Shown here: positions 15,699 through 24,693 of the stretch, piece after piece
How the letters are laid out: every line of letters begins with the position of its first letter
Numbering within the stretch: position 1 is the stretch's first letter
NCBI GenBank assembly: GCA_012513715.1
Contig: JAAZBP010000045.1
Coordinates: 1 to 35,957 of the forward strand
Direction: 5' to 3'
Origin: Thermoproteota archaeon
Lineage (GTDB): Archaea > Thermoproteota > Bathyarchaeia > Bathyarchaeales > Bathycorpusculaceae
DNA: 35,957 bases
Made by a program: the position numbers and the translations under genes
The notes under the pieces: model-generated
The model's input: only the letters and a program-made list of their open reading frames with translations
Database searches by the model: none
Told to the model about the DNA's origin: nothing

Positions 15699-16694
15699 CT
15701 AAAGTTGTTTTTTTATTTTCTCTATTTCTTCTTTAGTTATGTTATACGGGTAGTTGTAGATTGGTCCGCTGGGTTTTTCATTATAATATGGTCTATTACA
15801 GTCGGGGCAACCTGAAGTTCTGAAGGGGTTTCCGGTTTCAATTATCTTTTCTAACGGTTTGGTCAGTAAACCGAAACTGGTGATTTCACCTTTTACATTA
15901 AATCTAAAATCTTCTGCTTTTAAGTTACTTTTCACAATTAAATACCTAGCTAACTGTATTCTTCTGTAACCCTCCAATTTTGGCGGTAATTTTTTCTCCA
16001 AAGTAGTGCCTATAATAGGTGTAAATGCAAAAAGTGCAGGTAAAACTCCCATATCCCTACATGACTGTATCATTTCAACTGCGTCTCTTTCACTTTCACC
16101 CAATCCAACTATCAAATGCGTGACCACATTACCATCACCGAAAACGTCTACAGCCTCTTTTAACCTAGAAAACATTTTTTTCCAACTATACTCTGGTCCC
16201 CTCTCTTTGCCTTTAATTTTTTCAAATAGCTCTTCAGTAGCGGCATCCACTGCTATACTTAATATGTCTACTCCACACTTTTTCAAGTATTCAATTTCCT
16301 GTTTGCTTTTGGGTTGACAAGAAACTGAAACTGGAATAGAACAATTGTCTTTAATGGATTGCGTTATCTTTTGAAGGTCTATGAAAAATGTTGGGTAATT
16401 TAGGGCTTGAATGCATACTCGCTTAATTTTTTTAGCCCTAAAAGAAGAATTTAAACCTGCTAATACGGCCTCCTCTGGAAAAGATGGCCAAGAAACTCTT
16501 GAGAGTAACGCTATATTGCTTCTACTGAGCTGCGCCTGAGGGCAAAATGCACAGTTAGCACTACATTTACCTGAAAAGTATGTCATCAAATACGCTGTAG
16601 TAGGTTCTGTGTTTAACTTAGTTTTTTGTAAGCCTAAAACAGCTGCAGTTCCTGTTGAGACTCGTATTTGTCCAGAACTACTTTTTAACAACAA
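15699..16694 (-). CDS. Radical SAM enzyme, biotin-synthase-like, possible LipS-type
   Basis: The 331-residue protein has the radical SAM cluster motif C-x3-C-x2-C (GKCSANCAFCPQA near residue 49) in a TIM-barrel-like order with biotin synthase. Near the C terminus SGCPDCNRPYYNEKPSGP supplies two further cysteines that could bind an auxiliary iron-sulfur cluster. Enzymes with this plan insert sulfur; the archaeal split lipoyl synthases LipS1/LipS2 have this size and an extra C-terminal cluster, which I offer only as a possibility. No lipoate-dependent gene lies nearby. The strand is opposite to the isopropylmalate-synthase-like neighbour, which overlaps in 3' region but not in coding. Confidence 0.8.
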   Translation of the reverse strand: MLLKSSSGQIRVSTGTAAVLGLQKTKLNTEPTTAYLMTYFSGKCSANCAFCPQAQLSRSNIALLSRVSWPSFPEEAVLAGLNSSFRAKKIKRVCIQALNYPTFFIDLQKITQSIKDNCSIPVSVSCQPKSKQEIEYLKKCGVDILSIAVDAATEELFEKIKGKERGPEYSWKKMFSRLKEAVDVFGDGNVVTHLIVGLGESERDAVEMIQSCRDMGVLPALFAFTPIIGTTLEKKLPPKLEGYRRIQLARYLIVKSNLKAEDFRFNVKGEITSFGLLTKPLEKIIETGNPFRTSGCPDCNRPYYNEKPSGPIYNYPYNITKEEIEKIKKQL

Positions 16695-16757
16695 ACTTCA
16701 ACCTTACAGATTGATGTTTTATGAAGTGATATAGATAAAGATTGAAGTTTTTGGGTT

Positions 16758-16783
16758 GTTCCAGTTTGGAACAGTTTGTTCCA
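16758..16783. promoter_or_regulatory. Three-half-site GTTCCA operator-like array
   Basis: GTTCCA (16758-16763), inverted TGGAAC (16767-16772) and GTTCCA again (16778-16783) lie in the 139-base region between the divergent radical SAM gene and the propeller gene. The first two form a perfect palindrome with a three-base centre; the third adds a direct half-site. This is typical of a dimeric regulator with cooperative binding. Confidence 0.5.
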
Positions 16784-16833
16784 ACATTAGAGTAAAATTA
16801 GTTAATGATGATATTATCCAAAGGTGTTTAACT

Positions 16834-18075
16834 ATGGAGAAAAAAGCGAAATCTAAGACTGCAAAAATGTTGCTAGTGGGTTTACTTATTACATTTTTAA
16901 TTTCTTCTTCATTCTTACTTCTTCTTGATTTCAACACATATGATTTTAAAATGCTTACTGACCCTATAGAATTAAACAAAGATTTGCCGGGTGTTGTTGG
17001 TTACTGTGTTTATCAATTAGATGATAAAAGCTTAGTTTTAAACAGTGCTAATAACTCAGGAACGTACCTGACAAAGCTTGACTCAAATAATAATATACTT
17101 TGGATAAAACTAATTTGTACTGGGCAACCCGGTCTCTCCCGTTTACTACCTGCCTCAGATGGAGGGTTCCTTTTAAGTGGAATATCAGGTAATCGTTATG
17201 TTTTAGTTAAAACTGACCCTTCCGGTTCGATAGAGTGGACTAAAAACCTTGACTCAGGCGCTCCAGTTAACTATCTGATCGATATTAATGAGGCAGTAGA
17301 TGATGGGTTTGTTTTAGCAGGTTTTGGAGAACCTGCTGAAGATAGTTTAGGTTGGATTTGGTTTGCAAAAACCAACTTTGAAGGTGACCTCTTATGGAGC
17401 AGGAATATTTCAGGACCAGTCAGTGATTGTCCCTCAAAAATTGTCAAAGCTAACGTTGACGGTTATGTTTTGTCTGATACAAGTTACTCCTTTGTTCCTG
17501 ATCAAGCCTTTTTCAGGATAATAAGTCTCGACACTGAAGGAAATGTTTTGGGCAACTATAGCTATGGCGGATATGGCTATTACTATCAGCCTGAATGTAA
17601 CGGTGCAATAGCAACTGACGACGGAGGATACTTGTTATTTGGTTACCTGTGGCGTAAAGAAGCTTGGGTAGTGAAAGTTGATGCAGACGGAGTTATGCAG
17701 TGGAATCAAACTTATGGTCAAGCCTACTGTTCTATAACTGGTGCTCTCCAAACTCCGAATGGATATCTGCTCCAAGAATATTTGAATAATAATTGTACAA
17801 GTTTAATATTGATAGATAAAACGGGAAACCAATTGTGGAACACGACTTGGGCTGATGTAACTATGCCTGTTGGTATGGAAGCGAATTTTCACTCCATACT
17901 AAAAACAAAAGACAGTGGATACATAATGGTAGCATCAAAAAATAATTCTGTGTGGCTAGCTAACTTTGATTACCCAAAAGAAGTCTCTTCCTGGTTCTGG
18001 TTCTTGATAGTGGCAGAAATAATGCTTATCTTAACACTGATAGTTCTTGTTATAAAAGTACTGAAGAAATCTTGA
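16834..18075 (+). CDS. Membrane-anchored beta-propeller-like surface protein
   Basis: The protein has an N-terminal membrane segment (MLLVGLLITFLISSSFLLLLD) after a basic start, about 350 extracellular residues and a C-terminal membrane segment followed by KVLKKS. The extracellular part contains about six irregular repeats with DGGFLLSG, GSIEWTKN, DDGFVLAG, DDGGYLLFG and GYIMVAS strands, a PQQ/WD-like propeller pattern. Function is unknown. I choose the ATG at 16834, 26 codons into the longest frame, because AAGGTG lies just upstream and the operator array lies before it. Confidence 0.7.
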   Translation: MEKKAKSKTAKMLLVGLLITFLISSSFLLLLDFNTYDFKMLTDPIELNKDLPGVVGYCVYQLDDKSLVLNSANNSGTYLTKLDSNNNILWIKLICTGQPGLSRLLPASDGGFLLSGISGNRYVLVKTDPSGSIEWTKNLDSGAPVNYLIDINEAVDDGFVLAGFGEPAEDSLGWIWFAKTNFEGDLLWSRNISGPVSDCPSKIVKANVDGYVLSDTSYSFVPDQAFFRIISLDTEGNVLGNYSYGGYGYYYQPECNGAIATDDGGYLLFGYLWRKEAWVVKVDADGVMQWNQTYGQAYCSITGALQTPNGYLLQEYLNNNCTSLILIDKTGNQLWNTTWADVTMPVGMEANFHSILKTKDSGYIMVASKNNSVWLANFDYPKEVSSWFWFLIVAEIMLILTLIVLVIKVLKKS

Positions 18076-18354
18076 AATATATTTGAAAATTTGACTCAGC
18101 TACTTGGCTTGAATAAGTTTCCAAGAAACCTATCAGGTATCAGCATAGAATCTTTCGGCAATTACACCCGCTGAACCTGTATTGGCCATCTATTACATTA
18201 ATTACCTATAGACAATCAGCAGTAGATTTTTTAGACTTCTATAATGTTTTTATGGATTAACGTCTGGCAAAACTTTTATTCGACTGTGGAAATTTACACT
18301 CGGTTGAAAAAGGTTACTTAAGACCTTTTAAATCTTGATGGGAGCAATAATTTA

Positions 18355-19002
18355 ATGGCGAAATTGGCAGATTTGGGGTTCTCAACTGATATAATATCTG
18401 AGACAATCGTTTCAACATACAATAGCGATGGAACCTCAAATGCTGCTCCAATGGGCGTAATAATGAAGGATTCAAATCACGTAATTATGAACATTTTTGA
18501 CTCATCTTTGACATATCAAAATTTATCAATAAAAAAACAAGGCGTTATCAACATAACAAACGATATTGAAGTTTTCTATAAAACAGCATTCAAAGAAACA
18601 AACACAAACGGTAAGTTGCCCCAAGAATGGTTTGAGTGCTCTCAAATAGTTGATGCACCTGAGATAATTTTTTCAGATGCAACAGTTGCTTTCTCAGTTT
18701 TATCTACAAAGTCAATTGGTGAAAAAATACAGACCCTCTGTAGAGTCGAGCAAATAACCGCCCGGGAGACTTATCCGAAAGTGGTCTGTCGTGCGATATC
18801 TTTAACACTTGAAGCTATAATACACGCAACACGTGTTAAATTTTTTATAAATAATCAAAATGAAAGAAAAGAAACTGATTACCTTACAGATTTAATCCAT
18901 GTGTATAGTGATGTTGTTAACCGTGTTGCTCCAAACTCTGTGTATTCGTTGATTATGACTGATTTAATTAGCAGAATTGATTCATGGAGAATTAAACCTT
19001 GA
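18355..19002 (+). CDS. DUF447 family flavin-binding split-barrel protein
   Basis: The 215-residue protein begins with TDIISETIVSTYNSDGTSNAAPMGVIM, the signature of the DUF447 family, whose structures show an FMN-binding split barrel. In archaea this gene commonly sits with methanopterin biosynthesis genes, as here, where it overlaps the beta-RFAP synthase gene by four bases. Its exact reaction is not established. TTTTAAAT at 18326-18333 lies 22 bases before the ATG, and GGGAG lies about ten bases before it. Confidence 0.85.
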   Translation: MAKLADLGFSTDIISETIVSTYNSDGTSNAAPMGVIMKDSNHVIMNIFDSSLTYQNLSIKKQGVINITNDIEVFYKTAFKETNTNGKLPQEWFECSQIVDAPEIIFSDATVAFSVLSTKSIGEKIQTLCRVEQITARETYPKVVCRAISLTLEAIIHATRVKFFINNQNERKETDYLTDLIHVYSDVVNRVAPNSVYSLIMTDLISRIDSWRIKP

Positions 19003-19952
19003 AAGTATCAATCAAAACACCTGCTAGGCTCCATCTGGGTTTAATAGATATGAACGGCGATTTAGGTCGAATGTTTGGTGGTTTAGGAGTAGGTATAGAT
19101 CATCCAAACGTGATTCTAACTGCTGAAACCGCTTCTGAATTTTCTGTTACTGGTCAAGAAGTCGAATTAACAAGAAACTTGGCAGAACGTTTCTTCTCCA
19201 AGTATCAAATTCAACCCAAAGTACACATTAACGTAACCCATATGATACCTTCACATGTAGGTTTAGGTTCAGGAACCCAACTAGCCATGGCAGTTGCTTT
19301 TGCATTAACAAAAATCTTCAAGATCAAAACTTCAATTCCTGAATTAGCACTTGCAATGGGTAGATCTAAAAGAACCAGTGTCGGCACCCTCATTTTCCAG
19401 AAAGGCGGCTTCGTAGTGGACGGAGGCAAAAACCTGAAAACCAACGCTTTTCCACCTTTAATTTATAGACACCCTTTTCCTAAAGAATGGCGTTTTGTAA
19501 TTACAGTACCCAACCAGAACAAAGGGCTATCAAATTCAGAAGAAACTAACACGTTTGATAAACTTACCAAAATGCCCTCCTGTGATGTAGCAAAGATTTG
19601 TCGTTTAACAATGCTTAAACTACTTCCTGCCCTGAGTGAACAGGACATACAAAGTTTTGGAGAAGCTCTAACACAAATACAGATACTTACAGGTAACCAC
19701 TTTGCACAAGCCCAAGGCGGCACCTACTGTAGTCCAATATCCTCCAAATGCATTGATTTCATGAAGGAAATAGGAGTGTATGGAGTTGGCCAAAGCTCCT
19801 GGGGTCCAGCCCTTTACGCTGTAGTAAAACAGGAACAGGCAAAACCAACACTTAAAAAAATCAAAAAATATTTAGAGAAAAGTGTTGGTGGAGAAGCTTT
19901 CATCGCAAGAGCAAACAATAATGGTGCAAAAGTAAAAGTTATTGAGGATTAA
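18999..19952 (+). CDS. Beta-ribofuranosylaminobenzene 5'-phosphate synthase
   Basis: A GHMP-kinase-fold protein of 317 residues that starts with KVSIKTPARLHLGLIDMNGDLGRMFGGLGV and has the glycine-rich segment SHVGLGSGTQLAMAVA, both typical of beta-RFAP synthase. This enzyme joins 4-hydroxybenzoate (or p-aminobenzoate) with PRPP in the first committed step of tetrahydromethanopterin synthesis. The start is TTG, overlapping the stop of the preceding gene (TTGA), so translation is coupled. Length is normal. Confidence 0.9.
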   Translation: MKVSIKTPARLHLGLIDMNGDLGRMFGGLGVGIDHPNVILTAETASEFSVTGQEVELTRNLAERFFSKYQIQPKVHINVTHMIPSHVGLGSGTQLAMAVAFALTKIFKIKTSIPELALAMGRSKRTSVGTLIFQKGGFVVDGGKNLKTNAFPPLIYRHPFPKEWRFVITVPNQNKGLSNSEETNTFDKLTKMPSCDVAKICRLTMLKLLPALSEQDIQSFGEALTQIQILTGNHFAQAQGGTYCSPISSKCIDFMKEIGVYGVGQSSWGPALYAVVKQEQAKPTLKKIKKYLEKSVGGEAFIARANNNGAKVKVIED

Positions 19953-19956
19953 TATT

Positions 19957-21516
19957 GTGAGAGTTCTTCTAGTTACTGGTCAACTTGCAAAGGATATGGT
20001 TGAACAACAAGCTAAAGAAAGCGCTGTAGAAACAGTGACTTTACCTCTCAAGATAGCTGTAGCTGCTTTTTTAACCCCAAATTTTATTTCTAATGAGTTG
20101 AAAAAATTAAAATTAACTGATTTTAACATGATATTGGTCCCCGGTTTCGTACGTGGAGACGTCTCAGAAATTACAGTTTCAACTGGTATACCCACTTTTA
20201 AGGGGCCTCGGTATGCTGCTGATTTACCAACTGTTTTAGATTCACTTTGCGATATTCAGCTTTCGACTACTATACCCGCTTGTGACCTGATACGTGAAAA
20301 ACTTGTTGCTAAAGCATTTCAGGAAATCCAGAAAACTGAATCTGAACGAGATAAGTTGCTACTGAAACCTGGAAACATGCTTATCGGAAATTTAGCTGTA
20401 GGTAAAGATTTTCCAATACGTGTACTCGCGGAGATTGTTGATGCTGCAGTTATGGATAAAGAAACTATTCAGAATATTGCCAAACAATTTGTTGAAGTCG
20501 GTGCTGACATAATTGACATCGGTATGATTGCAGGAGAATCAAACCCTGAAAAAGCTGGACAAATGATTCATTGGGTTAAAGAAGTTGTTGATGTACCCGT
20601 CAGTATAGATACGCTTGATTCAGCAGAAATAAAGGCTGCAGTCAACGCTGGAGCAGAACTTGTTCTAAGCGGTGATGCAGGAAACATAGATGAAATAGCC
20701 TCTTATTCAAAAAACGTTGCAGTAGTGATTATCCCCACAAACCAGCAGCAGGGGTATTTCCCAAAAAAAGCTACTGACCGAGTTAAGTTCATAGAAGAAA
20801 TAATTATAAAAGCAAAAAAATTGGGTATCACTAAGTGTTTAGCTGATTTAATTGTTGAACCTTTAGATATTTTAGAGTCCTTTATAGCCTTCAAAGATTT
20901 TTCAGCAAGAAATCCACATATCCCACTTTTTGTAGGTATCTCTAATGTGACTGAGCTTTTTGATGCTGACTCTATTGGTCTTAACGCCCTTCTTACGCGT
21001 TTATCTTCAGAAGTTGGTGGTAGTATGTTGTTGGCTACTGAAAAGAGTCCGAAAGCAAAAGGTACAGTACGTGAAGAAGTCACTGCCGCAAAAATGATGT
21101 TTCTAGCTAAGAAAAGGTTTTCAGCTCCAAAAGATTTAGGCTTAGACCTTCTTGTTTTAAAAGATAAGAAAAATTACGAAGAACAATACAATAAATCTCT
21201 TGAGAAGACTTCTAAAGTTATAGCTGTAAATAAAACAGTTGAACCGACGCTTTTGGATTCTGCAGGGCAATTCAAGATATATGTTGACCGCAAGACAGAA
21301 ACTTTAGTCAGCGTCCATTACCTGCCAAATGAACCGACAAAACCCGTTCATGTCATCAAAGGAAAAACTGCTGATGATATTTGTGCAAAGATTACTGAGT
21401 TAGCTCTTCTAACCCAACTAGACCATGCCGCGTATTTGGGGCGTGAATTAGCAAAAGCTGAAATAGCATTAAAAACTGGAAAGGCATATGTTCAAGATGC
21501 AGATTTATTTAAATAG
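19957..21516 (+). CDS. Dihydropteroate-synthase-like protein, H4MPT biosynthesis
   Basis: The protein of about 519 residues has an N-terminal domain beginning VRVLLVTGQLAKDMV and a DHPS-like TIM barrel with GADIIDIGMIAGESNPEKA and VPVSIDTLDSAEIKAAVNAGA from about residue 180. Archaeal members of this type were proposed to attach the pterin to the ribofuranosyl-aryl moiety in methanopterin synthesis. The position directly after beta-RFAP synthase supports that. I choose GTG at 19957, which follows the upstream stop by four bases, with GAGG (19944-19947) nine bases upstream, instead of the longer TTG at 19942. Confidence 0.85.
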   Translation: MRVLLVTGQLAKDMVEQQAKESAVETVTLPLKIAVAAFLTPNFISNELKKLKLTDFNMILVPGFVRGDVSEITVSTGIPTFKGPRYAADLPTVLDSLCDIQLSTTIPACDLIREKLVAKAFQEIQKTESERDKLLLKPGNMLIGNLAVGKDFPIRVLAEIVDAAVMDKETIQNIAKQFVEVGADIIDIGMIAGESNPEKAGQMIHWVKEVVDVPVSIDTLDSAEIKAAVNAGAELVLSGDAGNIDEIASYSKNVAVVIIPTNQQQGYFPKKATDRVKFIEEIIIKAKKLGITKCLADLIVEPLDILESFIAFKDFSARNPHIPLFVGISNVTELFDADSIGLNALLTRLSSEVGGSMLLATEKSPKAKGTVREEVTAAKMMFLAKKRFSAPKDLGLDLLVLKDKKNYEEQYNKSLEKTSKVIAVNKTVEPTLLDSAGQFKIYVDRKTETLVSVHYLPNEPTKPVHVIKGKTADDICAKITELALLTQLDHAAYLGRELAKAEIALKTGKAYVQDADLFK

Positions 21517-21542
21517 AAAAATTGATTGATTGTTTTTAATTA

Positions 21543-22298
21543 TCATTTTTTATCAGTTGTTGGGTCTTCAAAAGGTAGCACTGATTTCTTCAAGATTTTT
21601 ACAATAGGCGTCCCAATTAAGACTGCAATAGCAACTAACGCAATCCTTTCTATCGGATATGCAAAGAAGATGGGTACCCAATATCCATGGAAGTTCGTGA
21701 TATTCCAACCTCCGATAGGTTCACCAAAGATAAATTGAAAAAGCAAATTTCCAGTTAAATGCTGCATCATTGTACCAATAAACGCTAAAACTGCTATACT
21801 AAGAGCTAGATATGCAATGTTTGATTTTCTGATGTTTTTAATTGATTTAATGCTTATCGGAGAAATTAAGAATATCAATGCAATTATGTGCATCCAAACA
21901 AAAGGTATTGGCACAGAACCTATTTGGACAGTTAATAGAGTGTAGGGACTTACCAAGAATATTCCCAGTAATATTACGTTTAAAGCTATTACTGGTAACC
22001 ATTTCTTTCGTATTAGAAAACCTAAAGCTACTGCATTAATAAGCCCTGGCAAAAAGTCTAAACCTAAAAATATTGGTGCTTTTCCAAGGGCCATCGCTGA
22101 GAAAGTGCCTATGATTACGCTTAATCCTCCTAGGTATGGTCCTAAGATAATTCCGAATAATGGTGCTAAGCTATCTGATAACGAAAAAGAAGCTGATAGT
22201 CCTATCATTGGTCCTAGGGGAATTATTCTAAATACGGCGTATATTGCTGCGAAGATTGCTGTTATTGCGATTTGTTTTGTAGTTATTTTTATCTTCAT
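21543..22298 (-). CDS. ECF-transporter S-component-like membrane protein
   Basis: A 251-residue protein with about six membrane segments that opens with KQIAITAIFAAIYAVFRII and has PMIGLSASFSLSDSLAPLFG, GPYLGGLSVIIG, patterns of vitamin/precursor-binding S components. No ATPase or T component is adjacent, as is common for group II ECF systems. The ligand is not identifiable. The next minus-strand gene upstream is pyrK, 161 bases away. It is convergent with the H4MPT operon. Confidence 0.7.
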   Translation of the reverse strand: MKIKITTKQIAITAIFAAIYAVFRIIPLGPMIGLSASFSLSDSLAPLFGIILGPYLGGLSVIIGTFSAMALGKAPIFLGLDFLPGLINAVALGFLIRKKWLPVIALNVILLGIFLVSPYTLLTVQIGSVPIPFVWMHIIALIFLISPISIKSIKNIRKSNIAYLALSIAVLAFIGTMMQHLTGNLLFQFIFGEPIGGWNITNFHGYWVPIFFAYPIERIALVAIAVLIGTPIVKILKKSVLPFEDPTTDKK

Positions 22299-22459
22299 GC
22301 TTTCAGCTCTGAAGTTTTTTGCATCGCTGTGTAATTTTTTACAGTGGTCTGATATAAAAGAGTTTTTATGACAATGAAAAAATTTGTTAACCCAAAAAAT
22401 CCTGTTTCGTACTATTATTTTCCTAAGTTCTTAAATTCAAAATTAGTCTAAACAGCACC

Positions 22460-23248
22460 TCAAATTGGTACTTTTGACCCGTCAATCCCTATTTTTGAGG
22501 TTCCTAACTCGTTTTTAATTTCTCGTAATTGTGCGCCAGTAAACACTGGGCCGTCTCTGCAAACTCTATATTTTCCAATAACGCAGCTTCCACACAAACC
22601 AATACCGCAACGCATTAACCGTTCTAGACTTGCTTCGATAGGTAGCTTCCGTTTGTCTGTCATCTCAAAGATTTTTTTAACCATTACTTCAGGTCCACAA
22701 GTGTAAATCATGTCAAAATGTTCTCTATCAAGAACATCTGATAGCGGTTTAGTAACTAGACACTGCAAACCTGCAGTTCCATCTTCAGTGGTAGTTATTG
22801 TGTTTTTATATTCGCATATTTTACCTATTTGTTTAAGAAACAAGAGTTCCTCTTTGGTTTTAGCTCCCTCAACAAAAGTTAAACGGTCAGTTTTAGTTGA
22901 AAGTTGTTTTGCTAAAAAGAGCAGTGGTGCTGTTCCTGTTCCGCCGCCTACAAGTAGGGCTCTCCCTCTGGTTTCAGTGAAACTATTTCCAAATGGACCT
23001 CGTATACCAATTATTGCCCCAGTCTGCATTGTATGCATGTACCTCGTTGCGTCTCCAACTGCTTTTACAGAAACTGAGACTATCCCATTTGAGGTATCCA
23101 TAATACTCAATGGAATTTCATCTATTCCGGGAATCCATAGCATCAAGAATTGTCCTGGTTTAGCTTTACTGCATAACCGATCAGTGAAAACAAATGTTTT
23201 AACTGTTGGGCTCTCATTTCGAATTTCGAGAATTTGAGTAGTTCTCAT
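22460..23248 (-). CDS. pyrK: Dihydroorotate dehydrogenase electron-transfer subunit
   Basis: A ferredoxin-reductase-type flavoprotein: FAD-binding barrel, NAD-binding region with GRALLVGGGTGTAPLLFLA, and a C-terminal [2Fe-2S] site with four cysteines in RCGIGLCGSCVIGKYRVCRD. It passes electrons from dihydroorotate oxidation by PyrD to NAD. I place the start at the ATG five bases after the pyrD stop (23248); a TTG start at 23278 would overlap pyrD. Confidence 0.92.
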   Translation of the reverse strand: MRTTQILEIRNESPTVKTFVFTDRLCSKAKPGQFLMLWIPGIDEIPLSIMDTSNGIVSVSVKAVGDATRYMHTMQTGAIIGIRGPFGNSFTETRGRALLVGGGTGTAPLLFLAKQLSTKTDRLTFVEGAKTKEELLFLKQIGKICEYKNTITTTEDGTAGLQCLVTKPLSDVLDREHFDMIYTCGPEVMVKKIFEMTDKRKLPIEASLERLMRCGIGLCGSCVIGKYRVCRDGPVFTGAQLREIKNELGTSKIGIDGSKVPI

Positions 23249-23252
23249 AGTG

Positions 23253-24170
23253 TTATTTGCGATGGGCAAGTCCCACAATCTCCTTTACATTTTCATAACG
23301 TTTCTTTCTCAAGTAAGTTTCCAATCCTTTATTTACTGACTGGAAAACTTTAATATCATCTGCAACAGCTGTCCCAATTTGAACTGCTGAAGCTCCTGCT
23401 AACAAAAACTCTACTGCATCGCGCCAATTTGAAATTCCACCACACCCAATTATCGGTACATCAACTACGTCGGCAATGTCATATACGCAGCGTAATGAAA
23501 CTGGCTTAATGGCTGCACCTGACAATCCCCCTTTTATGTTATTCAAAATCGGAATCATTGTTTCTGCATCTATTGCCAAGGCTTTCAGGGTGTTTACAGC
23601 AGTTAAAACGTCAGCTCCCGCTTCTACTGCGGCTTTAGCGAATACTACTATGTCTGCTACGTTAGGTGATAGTTTAACGATTAATGGTACAGTAGTTTCT
23701 GCCTTTACTTTTTTAACAACCTCTGACAATATGTTGGGGTTCTGGCCGATTTCTGCACCGGTCTGTTTTACATGAGGGCAAGAAACGTTAAGCTCTATCG
23801 CATCTGCACCTGCTTCAGCTGCTTTTTTAGCTACTATTGCATATTCATCAGCAGAGTACCCAAAAACACTCACTATTAATGGTACCTGTAAAACGGTTTT
23901 AGCATGTTTTATTTCGTTAACATACTTTTCTATTCCAGGGTTGGGTAATCCCATTGCGTTAATCAACCCTGATTCTGTTTGAACAATGGTTGGGTTTGCG
24001 TAGCCAACACGTGGCTTAATTCCCACTGACTTCGTAATAACTGCTCCAGCGCCAGATTTAGCGACGCGATCCATGGATTCAGCAGAATACCCCATTATAC
24101 CTGATGCTAAAATCGTGGGGTTAGTTAATTTTAGGCCAGCAATGTTTGTGGTTAATCGGTTTTGTTCCAA
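23253..24170 (-). CDS. pyrD: Dihydroorotate dehydrogenase, catalytic subunit (class 1B)
   Basis: The 305-residue FMN enzyme shows the catalytic cysteine segment ELNVSCPHV, the substrate-binding TVPLIVKLSPNV strand and the FMN phosphate site IIGCGGISNW with GASAVQIGTAV. It oxidises dihydroorotate to orotate in pyrimidine synthesis and works with PyrK, which follows directly. The start is TTG at 24170 with GGTGA about nine bases upstream. Confidence 0.94.
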   Translation of the reverse strand: MEQNRLTTNIAGLKLTNPTILASGIMGYSAESMDRVAKSGAGAVITKSVGIKPRVGYANPTIVQTESGLINAMGLPNPGIEKYVNEIKHAKTVLQVPLIVSVFGYSADEYAIVAKKAAEAGADAIELNVSCPHVKQTGAEIGQNPNILSEVVKKVKAETTVPLIVKLSPNVADIVVFAKAAVEAGADVLTAVNTLKALAIDAETMIPILNNIKGGLSGAAIKPVSLRCVYDIADVVDVPIIGCGGISNWRDAVEFLLAGASAVQIGTAVADDIKVFQSVNKGLETYLRKKRYENVKEIVGLAHRK

Positions 24171-24337
24171 ACAAATTCACCGTTTTAACCTATTTTATGG
24201 CATATGGGAAGATAAAGTTTCTTTAGTGATTCTGCAGTGAAATTGAACACTTAAACATTTTCATGTTTAATTCAGTTATCCCTAATTGTCAGTAATAAAA
24301 AAAGATAGTTGAAGGTGGAACTGGGTGCGAATAGACC

Positions 24338-24388
24338 TTATTTCTTCTTTTTGGTCTTTTTAGCGGTCTTTTTTGCAGCTTTTGCCAC
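24338..24388 (-). CDS. 16-residue lysine-rich microprotein
   Basis: The frame GTG-start encodes MAKAAKKTAKKTKKKK. Signals support a real gene: GAGGT (24396-24400) lies seven bases before the GTG, and a TATA-like element (TTTAAATA, 24425-24432) lies at a suitable distance upstream. The sequence has the alanine-lysine-threonine pattern of histone H1 tails and of the basic tail of the coiled-coil protein at 13083, so nucleic-acid binding is likely. It is far shorter than normal gene-calling limits. It lies upstream of pyrD on the same strand and may be independent. Confidence 0.6.
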   Translation of the reverse strand: MAKAAKKTAKKTKKKK

Positions 24389-24693
24389 GATATTAACCTC
24401 GAATATGTATTTGAGGTCATTTTGTATTTAAAATTTACTGAAACTCGTTTAGTCAGCTTTAAAAGATAAAAACACTCAAAAATGTCAGCTATTGGTTGAA
24501 TAGTCTTGAAATCAGTCTCTGATTTAGAGCCTTTTTCATGTTGTCTTTCAATTGTGCAAATTTGACATATATCTGTTAAAATTCTCTGTGTTTAATAATC
24601 CTTTGATTTTTAGATTTATCCTATTTGTTTTTTACTTTATCTAAAAATACCTAAAAAAATGGTATGTTAGTTTACCTGCTTCCTTTTCTGCTT
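24389..24693. other. AT-rich intergenic region
   Basis: The proximal 45 bases hold the promoter and ribosome-binding site of the microprotein on the minus strand. The remainder, up to the end of the CBS gene, is AT-rich with short open stretches but no ribosome-binding site or fold that I can support. Confidence 0.4.

Noticed and set aside
18133-18189. An 18-codon minus-strand frame (MANTGSAGVIAERFYADT) upstream of the H4MPT operon.
   Set aside because: No well-placed ribosome-binding site or TATA box, and no recognisable homolog; probably chance.
24480-24560. A possible C/D box RNA and 16-codon frame on the minus strand.
   Set aside because: C box is poor, the D' and C' boxes would overlap with no spacer, and the ORF has no ribosome-binding site.
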